A stretch of DNA of 64,000 nt. It comes from Pedobacter zeaxanthinifaciens. GTDB lineage: Bacteria; Bacteroidota; Bacteroidia; Sphingobacteriales; Sphingobacteriaceae. The stretch lies in contig NZ_QMHP01000003.1 in the NCBI RefSeq assembly GCF_003313335.1, positions 1-64,000 of the forward strand, in the 5' to 3' direction. Under the pieces are notes generated by a model. It ran no database searches, had not been told where the DNA came from, and was given only the letters and a program-made list of their open reading frames with translations. Of the stretch, positions 17,861 through 25,432 are shown one piece after another (positions within the stretch are counted from its first letter, which is position 1; the number at the start of each line of letters is the position of its first letter). The position numbers and the translations under genes are program-made.

Positions 17861-17993
17861 AGCATGACGGAAAGCGTAAGTACCGTCACCCTGAATTTAT
17901 TTCAGGGTCTGTTAGATTTTAAGTCCCAAACCTTTTATCATTTGCTCGCCTTAGTTTGGATATTATACACAAAAAAAGCGAGTGCTAAAATCC
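17861..17993 (+). repeat. Direct repeat unit 1 with two hairpins
   Basis: About 95% identical to 18112-18243 (offset 251 bp). It contains GACGG...CCGTC and ACCCTGAA...TTCAGGGT hairpins and ends in AAAAAAAGCGAGTGC, the half-stem of the clpC terminator without its partner arm. The GTCACCCTGAATTTATTTCA core resembles a widespread dispersed intergenic repeat. The 460-bp gap between the radical SAM gene and clpC is filled by these copies and a linker with a TCCCGAA/TTCGGGA palindrome (18095-18110). Confidence 0.8.
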
Positions 17994-18111
17994 AATGACC
18001 GTGGAGCATACAGGCCCTTAGCAGATTATCCCATCATCACTTAAACCTTGTAAGTTCCAATTACTCCGTGAAGCTGCTTTAAAACTGATGCTGATCCCGA
18101 ACATTCGGGAC

Positions 18112-18243
18112 AGCATGACGGAAAGCGTAAGTACCGTCACCCTGAATTTATTTCAGGGTCTGTTAGATATTTTAAGCCCCAAACCTTTTATCATTAGCTC
18201 GCCTTAGCTTGGATATTACACAAAAAAAGCGAGTGCTAAAATC
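18112..18243 (+). repeat. Direct repeat unit 2, overlapping the clpC terminator
   Basis: Second copy of the unit at 17861-17993. Its right end supplies the T-run and one arm of the minus-strand clpC terminator, so this copy is probably the original and unit 1 the duplicate. Confidence 0.8.
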
Positions 18244-18268
18244 AAAATTATGATTGCTGCACTCGCTT
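18222..18268 (-). terminator. clpC rho-independent terminator
   Basis: On the minus strand: AAGCGAGTGC (from 18268 to 18259), 22-base loop, GCACTCGCTT (18236-18227), running into a T-run to 18222. It lies 20 bp after the clpC stop. Confidence 0.75.
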
Positions 18269-18288
18269 GAATTATGAAGTTAAAGGAT

Positions 18289-20823
18289 TTAAGCTCCTTC
18301 TTCTTTCTTTTTCTTTTTACTTGCTTTCGATGAAGAAATTACGATTTCTTCTTTTGTTGTGTCGTAGTTTACTTCTAACGTATCGCCTTCGTTAACCTCG
18401 CCTTTCAAAATTTCTTCAGCAATTGGATCTTCCAAGTATTTTTGGATGGCACGTTTTAAAGGACGAGCACCAAATGCACTATCAAAACCTTTGTCTGCAA
18501 TGAAATCTTTAGCTTCGTCAGTTAACTTGATTTCGTATCCTAAAGAGAGTACTCTTCCAAATAATCCTCTTAATTCAATATCGATAATTTTGAAGATTTC
18601 CTCTTTCCCTAACGAGTTGAATACCACTACGTCATCAATCCTATTCAAAAACTCTGGAGCAAAGGCACGTTTAAGTGCATTTTCAATTACCCCTCTGCTG
18701 TGCGCTTCTGTTTGGCTAGTTTTAGCGGTGGTTGAGAAACCAACACCAGCACCGAAATCTTTCAACTGGCGGGCGCCGATATTAGAAGTCATGATGATGA
18801 TCGTATTTCTAAAATCAACTTTCCTACCCAAACTATCGGTTAATTGACCTTCATCAAGCACTTGCAATAAAATGTTGAATACATCCGGATGGGCTTTTTC
18901 AATCTCATCCAATAACACTACTGAATATGGTTTACGACGAACTTTTTCGGTCAGTTGTCCACCTTCTTCGTAACCAACATATCCTGGAGGCGCTCCCACT
19001 AAACGAGATACGGCAAATTTCTCCATGTATTCGCTCATGTCAATTTGAATCAGCGAATCTTCCGCATCAAACATGAAACGAGCCAACTCCTTAGCTAATT
19101 CAGTTTTACCAACACCTGTAGGACCTAAAAAGATGAAAGAACCGATTGGTTTTTTTGGATCTTTTAACCCTGCCCTGGTACGTTGAATTGCTTTGGTTAA
19201 TTTCTTAATTGCTTCATCCTGACCAATGATTTTATCTGCAATGGTGTCATACATATTCAATAGCTTATTGCTATCGGTTTGTCCAACACGTTGCAATGGA
19301 ATACCGGTCATCATCGAAACCACTTCCGCTACGTTATCTTCAGTTACTTCGTAACGCTTGGTTTTAGTTTCTGCTTCCCACTCTGCTTTAGCCTTATCTA
19401 ATTCTTCAAGCAGATTTTTTTCTGTATCGCGTAATTTGGCAGCCTCTTCGTATTTCTGGCTTTTTACTACACGGTTTTTCTCTAACTTGATATCTTCGAT
19501 TTTGCTTTCGATAGCGATGATGTTATCAGGAACGTGGATATTGGTTAAATGTACCCTCGATCCAGCTTCGTCCAATGCATCAATTGCTTTATCTGGTAAA
19601 AATCTATCAGTAATATACCTAGAAGTAAGATTAACGCAAGCATTAATGGCCTCCTCAGTATAAGTTACACCGTGATGCTCCTCATATTTCTCTTTGATAC
19701 GATTTAAAATTTCGACAGTTTCATCAGGTGTAGCTGGCTCAATCATTACCTTTTGGAAACGACGATCAAGTGCACCATCTTTCTCAATATACTGGCGATA
19801 TTCATCTAAAGTAGTGGCACCAATGCATTGAATTTCGCCCCTGGCTAAAGCAGGTTTAAACATGTTTGAGGCATCTAAAGAGCCTGAAGCGCCACCTGCA
19901 CCAACAATGGTATGAATTTCATCGATGAATAAAATCACATCGGTTGATTTCTCCAACTCGTTCATCACCGCTTTCATACGCTCTTCAAACTGACCGCGGT
20001 ACTTGGTTCCAGCAACTAACGATGCCAAATCTAAAGTAACTACGCGTTTTCCGAAAAGCACTCTCGAAACCTTACGCTGTACAATACGTAATGCTAAGCC
20101 CTCTGCTACCGCACTTTTACCAACACCCGGCTCGCCAATTAAAATTGGATTATTTTTTTTCCTACGTGATAAAATTTGAGAAACACGTTCGATTTCTTTT
20201 TCACGACCTACAATGGGATCAAGTCTACCTTCTTCCGCAGCACGTGTAAGGTCTCTACCAAAATTATCTAAAACTGGTGTTTTGGATTTGATATCCGAAA
20301 CTTTCTTAGGTGCGGTAAAGCTTTCCTCTTCTTGATAATCATCATCGCCTCCGGCAGTACCACCACCTTGAGCTTCATCTTTGAATCCGTTTTTGTTCAC
20401 TTCAACTTCTTGCTTAAAAATTTCGTAATTAATACCATACTGTAACAAAATTTGTGAAGCAATGTTGTCATCGTCTCTTAAAATAGACAATAACAAATGC
20501 TCAGTACCTATTAAATCACTTTTAAATATCTTAGCTTCCAAGTAGGTAATCTTCAAAACTTTTTCTGCTTGCTTGGTTAATGGGATGTTACCCAAATTAA
20601 CCGTAACGCTTGAGGTTCCCCTAACGGCTTCCTCAATTGAACGGCGGAGCTTCAACGTATCAACCCCCAAAGATTTTAAAATCTTGATGGCCATACCATC
20701 CCCTTCGCGTATAAGGCCCAACAACAAGTGCTCAGCTCCTATATAATCGTGACCTAACCTTAGGGCTTCCTCCCTACTGAAAGAAATCACATCTTTTACT
20801 TGTGGTGAAAATTTAGCTTCCAT
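18289..20823 (-). CDS. clpC: ATP-dependent Clp protease ATP-binding subunit ClpC
   Basis: Hsp100 unfoldase (844 aa) that feeds ClpP and can act as a chaperone. An N-domain of two Clp repeats (about 1-145) opens with MEAKFSPQVKDVISFSREEA. The first AAA module has GEPGVGKSAVAEG and VILFIDEIHT. A UVR-like middle region (KYEEAAKLRDTEKNL) separates it from the second AAA module with GPTGVGKTELAKELA and PYSVVLLDEIEKAHPDVFN. A Lys-rich tail ends the protein. Length and domain order are typical of ClpC rather than ClpB. It is monocistronic, with a clear terminator. Confidence 0.95.
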   Translation of the reverse strand: MEAKFSPQVKDVISFSREEALRLGHDYIGAEHLLLGLIREGDGMAIKILKSLGVDTLKLRRSIEEAVRGTSSVTVNLGNIPLTKQAEKVLKITYLEAKIFKSDLIGTEHLLLSILRDDDNIASQILLQYGINYEIFKQEVEVNKNGFKDEAQGGGTAGGDDDYQEEESFTAPKKVSDIKSKTPVLDNFGRDLTRAAEEGRLDPIVGREKEIERVSQILSRRKKNNPILIGEPGVGKSAVAEGLALRIVQRKVSRVLFGKRVVTLDLASLVAGTKYRGQFEERMKAVMNELEKSTDVILFIDEIHTIVGAGGASGSLDASNMFKPALARGEIQCIGATTLDEYRQYIEKDGALDRRFQKVMIEPATPDETVEILNRIKEKYEEHHGVTYTEEAINACVNLTSRYITDRFLPDKAIDALDEAGSRVHLTNIHVPDNIIAIESKIEDIKLEKNRVVKSQKYEEAAKLRDTEKNLLEELDKAKAEWEAETKTKRYEVTEDNVAEVVSMMTGIPLQRVGQTDSNKLLNMYDTIADKIIGQDEAIKKLTKAIQRTRAGLKDPKKPIGSFIFLGPTGVGKTELAKELARFMFDAEDSLIQIDMSEYMEKFAVSRLVGAPPGYVGYEEGGQLTEKVRRKPYSVVLLDEIEKAHPDVFNILLQVLDEGQLTDSLGRKVDFRNTIIIMTSNIGARQLKDFGAGVGFSTTAKTSQTEAHSRGVIENALKRAFAPEFLNRIDDVVVFNSLGKEEIFKIIDIELRGLFGRVLSLGYEIKLTDEAKDFIADKGFDSAFGARPLKRAIQKYLEDPIAEEILKGEVNEGDTLEVNYDTTKEEIVISSSKASKKKKKEEGA

Positions 20824-21209
20824 AATATGTATGTTATCGGGACGACACTAAACTATAAATTTGTTTTATAAATACGGCGCCTCGATTTTTATATTTTTAT
20901 CAACAATTACGCCATATTGGTGGAATAAAGCACTCTTGTATTATTCTATAAACACCGAAACACAATAAATATGTTGTAGTTAAGGCTTTTGTTACCCTAT
21001 TTAAATAAGATTTTTACATTAATATATACGGCAACGCACTAATTGTCGGTTTTTTGTAAGCTTTATTACTACCGGTTTAACTGACAAAAGATACAAAATC
21101 TACTGTTAAAGTAGAAGTTTTGACAGTATTTGTGGCTATGCAATTTTGACTACAACAACCAACAGCACTCTTTAGTTTTTACCAAGCATTTACTACTCAA
21201 AGTAAAAGC
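20824..21209. other. Gene-free gap upstream of clpC
   Basis: 386 bp of AT-rich DNA without a credible gene. The clpC promoter should lie near 20830-20900, but I find only near-matches to the -7 box (TAGTTTAG on the minus strand). A weak hairpin occurs around 21094-21122 (CAAAATCTACT with AGTAGAAGTTTTG). Confidence 0.4.
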
Positions 21210-21569
21210 CTATCGTTTCTTTTTTGTTAAGTTCTGCTCCACACAAAATGCAACAATCTTTTCTATGAGCGGCATGGGCAGCGGTTCGTTTAGTGGAAAC
21301 TGAACAGTACCCTTAGATGTTTGATAAGCTTGCAGTTCGTTTTCAAAAAACACAATTGCTTTGCTGCCTGGGTACAGGCCAATGTGGTTTTTATAAGCAG
21401 CAAAATGGATTAAATTGCCATTTAGCGTAAGTGTTGGAATACCGTAGCCAATTTTCTCCTTAGCTTGGGGCACCAGCTTTAATAAGTGTGAGCGCAATTG
21501 CTGCATAACGTTTTGCACCTCTGCCGGAAACGCTGAAAGGTATTCATCTATGTTTTGAACCTTTTCCAT
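21210..21569 (-). CDS. DUF1801 / YdhG-like protein
   Basis: A 119-residue soluble protein of the DUF1801 (YdhG/YobT-like, frataxin-like fold) group. It shows the family pattern NIDEYLSAFPAEVQNVMQQL at the N-terminus, then KIGYGIPTLTLNGNLIHFAAYKNHIGLYPG in the middle and FPLNEPLPMPLIEKIV near the end. Some relatives are described as iron chaperones, but the function is not settled. It lies 59 bp downstream of mazG on the same strand and may share its transcript. Confidence 0.8.
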   Translation of the reverse strand: MEKVQNIDEYLSAFPAEVQNVMQQLRSHLLKLVPQAKEKIGYGIPTLTLNGNLIHFAAYKNHIGLYPGSKAIVFFENELQAYQTSKGTVQFPLNEPLPMPLIEKIVAFCVEQNLTKKKR

Positions 21570-21628
21570 GTTGATACCAAGCTAATTAATGTAAGAAAAA
21601 GAATACGCTTTGTTGAGCTTATGCTAAT

Positions 21629-22435
21629 TTACAATTTCTTCGCCTCATTCCAATATACATCCATTTCGGCAAGGGTCATATCTTGTAGTGCCTTACCGCT
21701 TTCCTTGGCTTTTATTTCGAGGTATTGAAAACGTTTAATGAATTTTTTGTTGGTTTTTTCCAAGGCATTTTCTGGATTAATATCCACGAAACGGGCATAG
21801 TTAACCAGTGAGAAAAGCAAATCTCCAAATTCAGCTTCTGCTTTTTCGGCATCAATTTGCTGATTCGAATCGATGTTAAATTCAGCCTTAAACTCTTGAA
21901 GTTCTTCCTCCACTTTTTCCCAAACCTGCTGTTTCTCTTCCCAGTCAAATCCTACTCCTCTTGCTTTTTCTTGTATCCTACTGGCTTTAACCAAGGCTGG
22001 TAACGACGTTGGCACTCCCGCCAAAACAGATTTATTTCCCTCTTTCAGCTTGAGCTTTTCCCAATTCTGCTTTACTTGCTCTTCTGTATCGGCTTCTACA
22101 TCGCCATAAATATGCGGATGCCTGCTAATGAGCTTATCACAAACTCCATTAAGTACATCAGTAATATCAAATTGTTGCTGTTCTTTAGCAATGCGGGCAT
22201 AGAAAACCAGGTGCATCATTACATCGCCAAGTTCCTTTTTGATTTCCTGCATATCGCCCTCTAAAATCGCATCAGAAAGTTCGTATGTTTCTTCAATCGT
22301 TAAATGCCTTAGCGTTTCCATAGTTTGCTTTTTGTCCCAAGGGCATTGTGTACGCAACGTATCCAGTACGTTCAACAGTCTCAAAAAAGCACCATCAGGC
22401 GTAGGATTACTTACAGGAGGAATATGAGCAGGCAT
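21629..22435 (-). CDS. mazG: Nucleoside triphosphate pyrophosphohydrolase MazG
   Basis: House-cleaning enzyme that hydrolyses (d)NTPs to monophosphate and pyrophosphate. Two MazG helical domains are visible. The first has CPWDKKQTMETLRHLTIEET, then ELGDVMMHLVFYARIA, with the EExxE...ExxD metal-binding pattern. The second is AEAEFGDLLFSLVNYARF. I chose the ATG at 22435, which directly follows the stop of the upstream gene and begins MPAHIPPVSNPTP. A frame from 22456 would overlap that gene by 20 bases. Confidence 0.93.
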   Translation of the reverse strand: MPAHIPPVSNPTPDGAFLRLLNVLDTLRTQCPWDKKQTMETLRHLTIEETYELSDAILEGDMQEIKKELGDVMMHLVFYARIAKEQQQFDITDVLNGVCDKLISRHPHIYGDVEADTEEQVKQNWEKLKLKEGNKSVLAGVPTSLPALVKASRIQEKARGVGFDWEEKQQVWEKVEEELQEFKAEFNIDSNQQIDAEKAEAEFGDLLFSLVNYARFVDINPENALEKTNKKFIKRFQYLEIKAKESGKALQDMTLAEMDVYWNEAKKL

Positions 22436-22436
22436 A

Positions 22437-22733
22437 TTAAATGATATTAAAGGCAATTAAAATGGTGGTTAAAAACAGTATAATTAGTCCACAAAGAAAT
22501 AAAACATCTGCTAATTTTTCCAATCTTTGCCCCCTTTGTTCCACTTGGCTTCTGATAGCCAGAAACGAAAACAGGCAGCTGCTCATGAAACACACAACGG
22601 CTAAGGTTGCTCCTTCATCAATGTAAGAAGCCTCATTCATTTTGGTAATTTTACTTGAAGTGAGTACTACAAAGCAAAATCCAAGCAAATTAGCCGAGGT
22701 TCCAAGAATATGGGTGGACTTATTGTGATTCAT
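22437..22733 (-). CDS. Small three-helix membrane protein, unknown
   Basis: 98 residues with three predicted membrane helices (about 8-28, 41-61 and 74-98) and a basic loop (RSQVEQRGQRLEKL) between the second and third. I do not recognise the family. It overlaps the upstream AI-2E-type transporter gene by 14 bases and abuts mazG downstream, so all three form one transcript with translational coupling. It could be an accessory subunit of the transporter, but only proximity suggests this. Confidence 0.75.
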   Translation of the reverse strand: MNHNKSTHILGTSANLLGFCFVVLTSSKITKMNEASYIDEGATLAVVCFMSSCLFSFLAIRSQVEQRGQRLEKLADVLFLCGLIILFLTTILIAFNII

Positions 22734-23856
22734 CAGGTAGTTTCTTTTCTACAAGTTGGCGACGTTTTTTAAAAAATGTCCTTCGCCTTCTCTCGATTGG
22801 CGCTTTTTGCTCTTCGCCAAGCAGTATGGCCCAAGCGTGTAATCCATCAACTTTTTGGAAAACAATTTTCATAATAGCTAGATAAGGCATGCACAAAAAC
22901 ATACCTGATATTCCCCACAACATTTCTCCAATTACAATTCCAATAAAAGCAATTAAGGCATTGATTTTAACCTTTGAACCAACAATTAAAGGCATGAGGA
23001 TATTTCCATCAATGGTATGTACACCGATGTAGGTTAGCAACACAAAAAAAGCTTTTGTGGCACCTGCAGTAGCAAACGTAATGAGTACACTTATAATTAA
23101 GGCTAATGAAATGCCCAAGTATGGGATAATGTTAAAAATCCCGGCCACTAAACCGAGCAAAATAGCATATTTAACGCCTAGCAAAGATAGCGTAAGCACC
23201 ATTAACGTACTTACAATTAACATCTGTATAAATAAACCAGTAATGTATTTTTTTGTCATGTACTGAATTTCCATTACCGTTTCGCTTACTTTAATGCGAT
23301 GCTCCTCAATGAAAACGGCGGTAAGAAAACCGTACAATAAACGCCTATAGTTTAAAATAAAGAAAGTGAACAACAAGGTGAAAGCAATAAATAATAGGCT
23401 GGACGACAATGTAATTAACGTTGTTCCAATTACTGTTGCACTTGTAGCCAAGGCTTTCTCAGCGCTATCCGCCAAATAGGTTTTTTGCTTACTGATGTTA
23501 ACGTGAAAAGTTTTAGAAACCCAATATTGCAATTCGTGGAAAGAGTTGCTGACCTGTTTTTCAAGCAACGGCCAATCTCTCCATAAATCAGAAAGTTGGA
23601 TGGCAAAAAAATGGCCTATGCCGTACAAGGCGCCCAACATAATCAATACAGTGAGTACTGTGGCAATACTTCTGTTGAGCCGAAATTTAATTTCTAGAAA
23701 ATTAGCTAAAGGCAGCATTAAAAATGCCAAAAGCAGTGAGAATAAAAGTGGCGACAGTAGGCTTTTGCCAAGAATAGCAAAGTAACCTAACATTAATATA
23801 GCCAAAAGTGTAAGCGTGAGCCTAACAATAAAAGGTAATTGTATTTGCATAAGCAC
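22720..23856 (-). CDS. AI-2E family transporter (PerM-like permease)
   Basis: A 378-residue inner-membrane protein with about eight hydrophobic segments in the AI-2E/PerM layout: paired helices at the N-terminus, a soluble loop (about 80-140), then FNIIPYLGISLALI and the conserved DGNILMPLIVGSKVKINAL region near 290-305. The C-terminus is strongly basic (RRRRTFFKKRRQ). The family has been linked to autoinducer-2 export and to Na+/H+ antiport; the substrate here is not known. First gene of a unit with the small membrane protein, mazG and possibly the DUF1801 gene. Confidence 0.87.
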   Translation of the reverse strand: MLMQIQLPFIVRLTLTLLAILMLGYFAILGKSLLSPLLFSLLLAFLMLPLANFLEIKFRLNRSIATVLTVLIMLGALYGIGHFFAIQLSDLWRDWPLLEKQVSNSFHELQYWVSKTFHVNISKQKTYLADSAEKALATSATVIGTTLITLSSSLLFIAFTLLFTFFILNYRRLLYGFLTAVFIEEHRIKVSETVMEIQYMTKKYITGLFIQMLIVSTLMVLTLSLLGVKYAILLGLVAGIFNIIPYLGISLALIISVLITFATAGATKAFFVLLTYIGVHTIDGNILMPLIVGSKVKINALIAFIGIVIGEMLWGISGMFLCMPYLAIMKIVFQKVDGLHAWAILLGEEQKAPIERRRRTFFKKRRQLVEKKLPDESQ

Positions 23857-23905
23857 TATTACTGCAAAAGTTACTAAAAAATATATACTTTAGACAGTTA
23901 TTTCT

Positions 23906-24577
23906 TTAAATGGTTTTAGCTGCACGCAACATTTCTCTTTTACCGGGAGCTCCTGGTAGTTTTTGGATATTAAAACCACAACTTTTAACTGCCCTTTTTA
24001 GATTTCCAGTAATGGCATAGGTTACAAATATACCGCCAGGCTTTAAAAATTTACAGGCGTGGGCAATAACTTCGTCTGTCCAAAGCTCGGGTTGGTGGCG
24101 TACCGAAAAAGCATCGTAATACAGTAAATCATAGCGTTTGTCTGTTTCAAAATTTTGAAATGTGGTGTGGCTAACCTGCAATTGGCAGTTGCTAGAAACC
24201 TCCACTTCAGTATTGATTGCTGAGGTATAAGCCTTCAAAAAATCATCCCAAACCGAGGCCGGCACATATTGATGATAACCTGTAGCAACCAAGGTTTCCT
24301 TGCCTAATGGAAAAGCTTCAACAGCGTGGTAATGCAACTTTATATTTTCCGCTTCGCAATGCGCCATGCTCAGCAAAAAGTTTAAACCAGTACCAAAACC
24401 TACTTCCAACACCGCTATTGAAGGTTGTTGCAATTGCTGCAAGGCATGTTTAAGGCCTGCCTCAATAAAAACGTGTTTGCTTTCCTGCAGGGCACCGTGG
24501 GCGGAGTGGTAATGCTCTCCAATTTCCTCGTTAAACAAAGTGTTGGAACCATCAGCAGTTGGAGTAAGGATATTCAT
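23906..24577 (-). CDS. mnmD: tRNA 5-methylaminomethyl-2-thiouridine methyltransferase MnmD
   Basis: SAM-dependent enzyme that methylates nm5s2U34 of tRNA; stand-alone MnmD (no MnmC oxidase domain) is usual outside proteobacteria. The 223 residues show LFNEEIGEHYHSAHGALQES at the N-terminus, SAM motif VGFGTGLNFLLS, then YDLLYYDAFSVRHQPELWT, LKPGGIFVTYAITG and the C-terminal LPGAPGKREMLRA. These are all MnmD hallmarks. A -7 box lies four bases before the ATG. Confidence 0.92.
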   Translation of the reverse strand: MNILTPTADGSNTLFNEEIGEHYHSAHGALQESKHVFIEAGLKHALQQLQQPSIAVLEVGFGTGLNFLLSMAHCEAENIKLHYHAVEAFPLGKETLVATGYHQYVPASVWDDFLKAYTSAINTEVEVSSNCQLQVSHTTFQNFETDKRYDLLYYDAFSVRHQPELWTDEVIAHACKFLKPGGIFVTYAITGNLKRAVKSCGFNIQKLPGAPGKREMLRAAKTI

Positions 24578-24581
24578 AGCG

Positions 24582-24589
24582 CAAAATTA
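24582..24589 (-). promoter_or_regulatory. mnmD -7 element
   Basis: TAATTTTG on the minus strand, four bases before the mnmD ATG. No clear -33 TTG. Its closeness implies a leaderless or nearly leaderless transcript. Confidence 0.5.
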
Positions 24590-24819
24590 AACGAATTGTT
24601 ACATTATAGCAGTTTTTATTTATATCGATGTAAAGGTATAGATAGTGCGCTTGGCTAATTCAGTCCCGTTTTACGCTATATCTTTACGCTGTGCTACAAG
24701 GATGCCGCTGCAACCGGGTTTATTTACATTGGGCAGTGCTGAGCTAGCTTCAACAAAGTCATACCCTGATAGGCTGAGGTTTGTGAAAGCTTGTGTATTG
24801 CACAACTGTTTGTAAACTA

Positions 24820-24883
24820 AACCCGATAGAAGCGAGCATCCCGACGCTAGTTCGGGATAAAGCGGATAGCGGGACATCCCGCT
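24820..24883 (+). repeat. Structured intergenic element, copy C
   Basis: AACCCGATAG start, inner hairpin ATCCCG-N9-CGGGAT, then AAGCGGATAGCGGGA. The outer stem is CCCG (24822-24825) with CGGG (24870-24873). The closing strand can alternatively pair downstream (AGCGGGA at 24868-24874 with TCCCGCT at 24877-24883), giving two exclusive folds. The rest of the 391-bp gap 24578-24968 shows no gene. Confidence 0.6.
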
Positions 24884-24968
24884 AATAGCAGCACCAATTA
24901 GCTTTTCAAAAACAATTCTAACTCCTAATTATTGCCGCCGTTGATAGCAAAATAGATATATTTACCAA

Positions 24969-25307
24969 ATGGATATTGAAACTTTCAGGACTTATTGCCT
25001 TAGCTTAGCGGGAACCACCGAAGGAATGAAGTGGGAGCATCTTTGTTTTATGATTGAGGAAAAAATTTTTGTTTTGGTTGACTTGGATACTCAGGGCTTT
25101 TGTATAAAATGCAGTGCTGAAGAGTTTGAAGAACTTGCAGCAAGAGATGGTGTAAAACAAGCACCGCACTTTGCCAAAAAACAATGGATTTTTGTGGATA
25201 ATTTAGAAGTTTTTGGCAACGCCGAGCTGAAAAAACTTATAGAGCGCTCAAGGGAATTGGTGTTAAGCAAGCTCCCTAAAAAAACGCAAGCGAAGTATAA
25301 TGGATGA
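24969..25307 (+). CDS. MmcQ/YjbR family protein
   Basis: A 112-residue protein of the YjbR/CyaY-like family, often called DNA-binding. The pattern is MDIETFRTYCLSLAGTTEGM at the start, WEHLCFMIEEKIFVLVDLD in the middle, then FCIKCSAEEFEEL and APHFAKKQWIFVDN. The role is not established. The stop codon is followed at once by an octanucleotide array and then a bidirectional terminator. Confidence 0.85.
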   Translation: MDIETFRTYCLSLAGTTEGMKWEHLCFMIEEKIFVLVDLDTQGFCIKCSAEEFEELAARDGVKQAPHFAKKQWIFVDNLEVFGNAELKKLIERSRELVLSKLPKKTQAKYNG

Positions 25308-25326
25308 TGGGATGATTTGATAATGA

Positions 25327-25378
25327 GATGATGGGATGATGGGATGATGGGATGATGGGATGATGGGATGATGGGATA
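25327..25378 (+). repeat. Octanucleotide array (GATGGGAT)n
   Basis: About six perfect tandem copies of an 8-base unit with a degenerate prefix that reaches back to about 25301, at the end of the YjbR coding sequence. It lies between a stop codon and a terminator, so copy-number change would alter only the 3' untranslated region. Confidence 0.9.
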
Positions 25379-25380
25379 TA

Positions 25381-25416
25381 AAAAAAGCTAATCTGAATTA
25401 ACAGATTAGCTTTTTT
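25381..25416. terminator. Bidirectional terminator between YjbR gene and pepO
   Basis: Perfect 15-bp stem, AAAAAAGCTAATCTG with CAGATTAGCTTTTTT, 6-base loop. Usable from both sides of the convergent pair. Confidence 0.88.
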
Positions 25417-25432
25417 ATTAAGGTGTTTTTAC

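Noticed and set aside
20824..21209. tRNA or rRNA gene in the clpC upstream gap
   Set aside because: No T-loop-like GTTCRANNC or conserved rRNA segment seen on either strand.
24671..24877. 68-codon minus-strand frame upstream of the YjbR gene
   Set aside because: It runs through the structured intergenic element and has no recognisable protein features.
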